Assembly: GCA_033063855.1 (NCBI GenBank)
Contig: CP093831.1
Coordinates: 13,020,001-13,084,000 of the forward strand
DNA from: Smittia aterrima
Lineage: Eukaryota > Arthropoda > Insecta > Diptera > Chironomidae
Direction: 5' to 3'
Length of the DNA: 64,000 nt
Shown one piece after another: positions 59,720-64,000 of the stretch. A program made the translations under genes and the position numbers. Position 1 is the stretch's first letter, and each line of letters starts with the position of its first letter. The notes below the pieces were generated by a model. That model saw nothing but the letters and a program-made list of their open reading frames with translations, made no database searches and was not told the origin of the DNA.

Positions 59720-60306
59720 ATGAATGTAAGTTTCTATCTTATGCATTTAACTAAATTAACTTATTAAATCCCTCTTTAACTCAATTTTTTTCTTGCTTTC
59801 CAAATTGGTTCGTTTAGAGTGTGGGAAGCTTAACAAATCCTCGTCTAACAGTTGCTGCTCAAGACGAGTGGAACAAGATGATGTTGATGAGACATAAGGC
59901 ATTTCTTGAGAAGAATCCAGCGATGAAAACTTTCCTTAAATCCATGAGAGAGATAAGCGATTTCGAGTCATCATCATCCAGTGAGGATGAAGAGGAAGAG
60001 ATCTCCAATGTTTCAAGTACCAGCAATTCTGATTTCGAGCAGAAAGTACATAAGCCAATGAAAGGAGGAAAAAAGTTCGCTGCATTGCGCACTGCATCTC
60101 TTCATCCATTCAATCCAAATCGCGAGCTTTTTCCATGTCTCGTACCTTCTTGTAAAAAGAAGTTCAAATCTCACAAGATCCGTCGCCGGCATATGTATTC
60201 AGTGCATGGGCCAAATCAGCAAAGCAACTTGGTTTCCTCTTCAAAGGATGAAGTAACTGTTAAAGCAGAATCAATTACAATTTCAGACTCCAGCAACGAC
60301 GACTAG
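59720..60306 (+). CDS. Small single-finger C2H2 zinc-finger protein
   Basis: Exons 59720-59725 (ATG AAT only) and 59818-60306 give 164 residues. An N-terminal helical region (DEWNKMMLMRHKAFLEKNP) precedes a Ser/Glu-rich acidic patch (SSSSSEDEEEEIS). A basic linker follows, then one C2H2 finger (FPCLVPSCKKKFKSHKIRRRHMYSVH region) near residue 118-142 and a Ser/Asp-rich C-terminus. The two-codon first exon is inferred: the frame has no ATG of its own before residue 20 or so, and a consensus donor (AATGTAAGT) lies directly upstream. If that is wrong, translation would begin later within exon 2. The function is unknown. The layout (acidic patch, basic linker, finger) resembles its divergent neighbour. 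Confidence 0.7.
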
Positions 60307-60436
60307 AGCAGCTTATCTATATTTTTCAATAAGAAATTATTTAAATGACTTTGAGATGTAGAGCATGAAGATGTAAATGAGAATACTTCATTTCGAAGCC
60401 TGAAGCATGTAAAAATAAATATATCAGCGAAACTTT

Positions 60437-60510
60437 TTGACCGGTGGCATCTTCAAGATTAAACTCGACTTAAGAAAACATATCGAAAAAAAGCACTCTA
60501 ACAGTGCTAA
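60437..60510 (+). pseudogene. Possible zinc-finger remnant
   Basis: In one frame the sequence encodes FKIKLDLRKHIEKKH, which has the spacing of the second half of a C2H2 finger (aromatic-x5-Leu-x2-His-x4-His). The Cys pair that should precede it is missing. It runs straight into the minisatellite. It could be a decayed copy of the neighbouring zinc-finger genes or chance. Confidence 0.3.
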
Positions 60511-60515
60511 CAACT

Positions 60516-60655
60516 CTAACTGTTCGAACAACTGTTCATTCAACTGTTCATACTACTGTTCATACAACTGTTCGAACAGTTTATCATACAACTTATCATA
60601 CAACTTATCATACAACTTATCATACAACTTATCATACAACTTATCATACAACTGT
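60516..60655 (+). repeat. 12-base minisatellite (about 12 units)
   Basis: Degenerate units of ACAACTGTTCAT (about 60516-60580) pass into six perfect tandem copies of TTATCATACAAC (60581-60652). The unit length is a multiple of three, so one frame stays open and reads as Asn-Cys-Ser-Tyr then Asn-Leu-Ser-Tyr repeats. The array ends in a small palindrome (ATCATACA-ACTG-TATGAT). Confidence 0.92.
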
Positions 60656-60659
60656 ATGA

Positions 60660-61690
60660 TACCCTCCTTTATTCTTCTTATTGTGATAAACTCATTTTCT
60701 TAACAATCAACAAATATTCCTGTAATCGCTGGGCATCAATGTCAGTGTGCTTCTTCAAATGATTCCTCATTATCAGGTTACATCACATGGATTTGCGTTT
60801 TGGAAAAAAGATTCGACACAAATTTGACTTACAATTTTTATTATGTAATGATGAAATAATTACTCAACAATTTAATGACTAGCTCATGTTTGAAGACTTC
60901 TAAGAATTTTAAAATGTTTTCCAAAATTTGTTCATGTCAGATGAGATTCTCTTCGGCTGAAATTCTGTTTTATTTTTTAAAAGAGTTGAACTCGGAAATT
61001 GATTCTACGACTTCCGAAAAGGAAATCTTGATTGATTCGTCGGAAATACTTGTGAGTGTCGGTTTGATATCATTGCAAAACTCAAATTCATTTAATAAAT
61101 AGCTAAGTTGCGTAATTCTAAGTATTGGTATGTTATTATTAGTACAAAATCTTTCACATTCGATCTTCCTATCGAAACATTAAAGTTCTCCTCGCTGCAT
61201 CTCTAGAAAATTTACTTAAATATAGTTAGAGGATCTCACGATATAACATCGAATAAAGAAAGAGAAATATTTGACAAACAATGCAATAGACACGCTAAGG
61301 AAAATAAAGTTTATTTTCTTAAAGTCTAACTCAGAAATTTTCAAATAAAATGCAAATCAATTCACTTCAGAGAGCTTTCGGTATTGTAATTCTAATTTAT
61401 ATTTCATTTAATTTGTGTGTTCCTTGAGATGATCGTACTCAATGGCTTTGAGTTGGGCTTTGATCTTGTTTGATTCTTTTTACGTAAAATTACTTTCCTA
61501 GAAATATTTTTTAAATATCAAGTTGTGAGATTTTACTCGCTAGTTCAACCGGCTATCCATCAATGTCTTAAAGTTTAGAGATTTCTGTTCATTTGATGAT
61601 TAAAAGAAAAATATTTAGATGCGTGGTAAAGTATCACAAAATAAAAACGAGGAAAGGATTCTCTCTCTCAATGGGTTTCTAAAATCGGTT
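60660..61690. other. Region downstream of the minisatellite, possible decayed minus-strand exon
   Basis: About 1 kb with no firm gene. On the minus strand at about 60700-60765 a frame reads RNHLKKHTDIDA and ends at a stop, with a plausible AATAAA behind it. It resembles the second half of a C2H2 finger. Further minus-strand coding-like stretches at 60890-61100 are broken by in-frame stops. The plus-strand frame 60875-61102 is intact but motif-free. The rest is 3' flank of the membrane-protein gene to the right. Confidence 0.35.
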
Positions 61691-63984
61691 TCATACGGTT
61701 GTGCCGTAAGCGCTGCCACTGCTGAGAACAATTCTTTGTTCATCCATTGAAATATCCTCGGGACTCGCTAAGTCAACTCGTACAGTTTCATTGTTGCCGC
61801 TGCCATTGTTTCGTCTTCGACTAAATTCAGACGCTGCCTCAAGATTACTCAATGTCCAATGGTAACTTGAGTTTGTCGGTGTTATGCTATTGCTGCTTGC
61901 ACTATGACTTATCACACGTCCACTTGCGACTCCTGCATTTAATGATTCGACGATGTCTTCTGTGTTATTGGGCGTGATAGTTATCTGTGTGATTCCCATT
62001 GAGCGGTTCGTACATGGCAAAGTTTCAGTTCCATCAACACTTTCACGGCTATCGACGTCTTTCATGTCACCGCCGCCTGAAGAACTACTCGAGTCTAAAG
62101 AATCGTTGCTTGAATCAATTGCGAATGATCGGAATCTCGTCACTGAATTAAGAGCTTCAATGTCACCGTAACATTCTTCAATTGACCTTAAAATGTCCCA
62201 GCAAAGGTCAGAGTCAAGAGGAATCGGCTGGTCAGAATCTCGATTATAAATTGAGATTGCAATGTGAACTGGATGAGGAACTGGCAATGGAATCAACATC
62301 TTCTCACATTGATTTTCATTCGGCTTTTTCCTTTTCCACGGTTTCCATTGATCTTTCACTTCATCGCCATTTGAAGTTGTACTTCGTCGCATTCTCACAC
62401 GAAGCGTTTCCAAACCGAATGTCAACGACTTTTCACTGTAAGTGAATGAATTTATTAGAAAATGCAGAATCGACTAAAAAAAAACAACTTACACTCGTTT
62501 TTCAGCTCGTCGACAGTTTATCAGGAACCTAGAGCGAGGGTTAAATGCTGACACCTCCAAGTATGGTGATTGGAAACGAATATTCCCACGCGGTGCATAG
62601 ACATTTCCTAATAAATCAGGTCCATTCCCATTAATGCCCATTATGTCTGCCGTATTCTGCGTCATTTCAACGTATCGCGCAAGCTCTAATTGCGGATGTG
62701 GCTCCAGTTTAAATTGAATGTCTGTGTCTGTCAACGGAGTGAGAAAATCTAAGCTGAAAATGTCAGCATAAAGAAGACTTGCTAGACCAGCCCAATCACC
62801 CACAGAAAGGAACTGAAAGTAATTCAACAATTAATTATCTTTTAAGCTTCAACAAATTAGTTTTCTACCTTCTCTTCCCAAAACTCTTCTTCAGAAATCG
62901 ATAACCGGCCGATGACGTGCGATGGATAAAACTTTTCTAACATGAAAGCACCGATTTGAATAGCAGCCTAAGAATAGATTAAATAAATTAAATTAATAAT
63001 TAATTTTATTATAAAAAAATCAATTTTACCTTTAATTCCATCGTGTTCAGTCGAACTCTTGATTTAACAGCTGTTTGAAGTCCGAGTTGTAATTCACGTT
63101 TTCTCTTCTCCAGTTTCTCGTGTAATGAGCTCAATAAGTTTTGTCCTTCCCTTTCAAGTTGTCGATATTGACCTGACTTTGAGAGTTGTGCAGAAAAGGA
63201 GCCGAAACAAGCTTCTACAAACTGACTAAAGTCCCTTTGAGGTTGACAAATGATAGCTTCCGTTGACTTTTGCCATGCTTCCAGTTCATCGAGTTCCATT
63301 TTAGCTTCGAAAGCTGCGAGAGCTTGAGCTGGTGTGATTATAAAGAAATATTCTTGAGCCAGTCCAGGTCCACTAATTCTCTTAACAGCGAAGCTATCGC
63401 TCGAAGGAATGCGACCACATTTCTTGATGAACGTGTGGAATACCATTGAGTCCCAAAGAAGACGGAGCCAGTATCTTGAGAATCCAACGAAGAGTACGCA
63501 CGTCGATATCAGTGGACAAATAATTGCAGCTACGATAAGAGCAAGGATTGGTTGAATGATTCCTTGAATGAATATATCCCAACCAATCGCCTCAAGAAAT
63601 ACGCAGTAGCGATTTCTTTCGTTATTCGGGGAGTCCATGTCGTAGAAAAGCATCATGTAGATGTGCAGAATTGTTGTGACGCAAGGAATCCAAAGCGGAG
63701 CCGCGATTGCGAAACAAATACTCGTTATACTGACGCTAATGCAAAGCAATGGAAATATGAAGAGAATCAAAAGTGTTCCTAAGAAACCTTTAACAAAGTA
63801 ATTCCACACTCGATTGAGATGCCTCGTCATTCCCTTTCCAATAAATCCTAAAAATAAATACCAAAACATGAATTTAAATTGCAACAAAGTTCTCAGAATT
63901 TCTCCTACCAGTATCAGGTTCCGTTTCAAAATGTGTTCTTGACTTTGAAATGTGACGCCAGAGTTCGATCAATCGTGAGGCCAT
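61691..63984 (-). CDS. Conserved-looking multi-pass membrane protein, unknown function
   Basis: Exons 63984-63909, 63847-63030, 62967-62869, 62812-62493, 62435-61691 give 685 residues. The N-terminal part (about 40-150) holds at least three hydrophobic segments (GTLLILFIFPLLCISVSI, IAAPLWIPCVTTILHIYMM, IIQPILALIVAAIICPLIS), probably with re-entrant or paired spans. After about residue 150 the protein is soluble. A helical, charged region (MELDELEAWQKS; LHEKLEKRKRELQLG) is followed by a globular stretch (HVIGRLSISEEEFWEEK, SVGDWAGLASLLYADIFSLDF). The Ser/Gly/Asn-rich C-terminus (from about 500) is probably disordered and cytosolic. I do not recognise the family. ATG 63984 gives MASRLIELWRH, but the frame is open to the window edge, so translation could begin further upstream outside the window. 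Confidence 0.8.
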
Positions 63985-64000
63985 TGTCTGTGTCAAACTA

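Overview
The window looks like nuclear DNA from an insect, most likely a dipteran and perhaps a nematoceran (midge or mosquito type). It is AT-rich. Introns are mostly 50-110 bases with clear GT/AG ends. The gene set matches known fly genes: an atypical soluble guanylyl cyclase of the Gyc88E type, Akt, Gclc, Dph6, prefoldin 3, RpL18 and canopy. The species assignment is an inference. I saw no bacterial, viral or transposase genes. The gene models below were built by joining exons by hand. In each complete model the splice phases close and the reading frame stays open. The exon coordinates are worked out from the sequence and have no RNA support.

Layout. 1-90: the 3' end of an unrecognised gene (+). 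601-2329: secreted group III phospholipase A2 (-), with 14- and 10-base exons. 4498-6249: UDP-glycosyltransferase (+). 6250-11264: no convincing gene. 11265-16078: Gyc88E-type guanylyl cyclase (-), 13 exons. 16079-24651: about 8.5 kb without a convincing gene. 24652-26252: Myb/SANT-like DNA-binding protein (+), which converges on a single-pass membrane protein (26409-28227, -). 28650-29393: prefoldin subunit 3 (-), head-to-head with Gclc (30684-32653, +). 33922-36793: Dph6, diphthine-ammonia ligase with a RidA-like C-terminal half (-).

38289-48702 is the most striking part. Two Akt (protein kinase B) genes stand head-to-head. Their first coding exons and upstream DNA form a large, nearly perfect inverted repeat, with arms near 41.9-43.3 kb and 44.6-46.0 kb. 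The core of the arms is almost identical. Most of the rest of the two genes has diverged, apart from a second near-identical patch in kinase exon 6. This points to an old duplication kept partly uniform by gene conversion. Both copies keep every kinase and phosphorylation-site residue I checked.

49142-50051: RpL18 (+), with a TOP-like start. 50622-51432: canopy-family ER protein (-). 52802-58099: a 1765-residue C2H2 zinc-finger protein ending in an ING-like PHD finger, in a single exon (+). 58596-59446 (-) and 59720-60306 (+): two small zinc-finger genes that diverge from a 273-base interval, followed by a possible zinc-finger remnant and a 12-base minisatellite. 61691-63984: an uncharacterised multi-pass membrane protein (-), whose 5' end lies at the window edge.

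The genes do not form one pathway. Akt, Gclc and Gyc88E are signalling or stress-response genes, the UGT serves detoxification, and Dph6 and RpL18 serve translation. The best leads are the Akt palindrome, the prenylation-type tail and altered haem motif of the guanylyl cyclase, the phospholipase micro-exons and the zinc-finger/PHD architecture.
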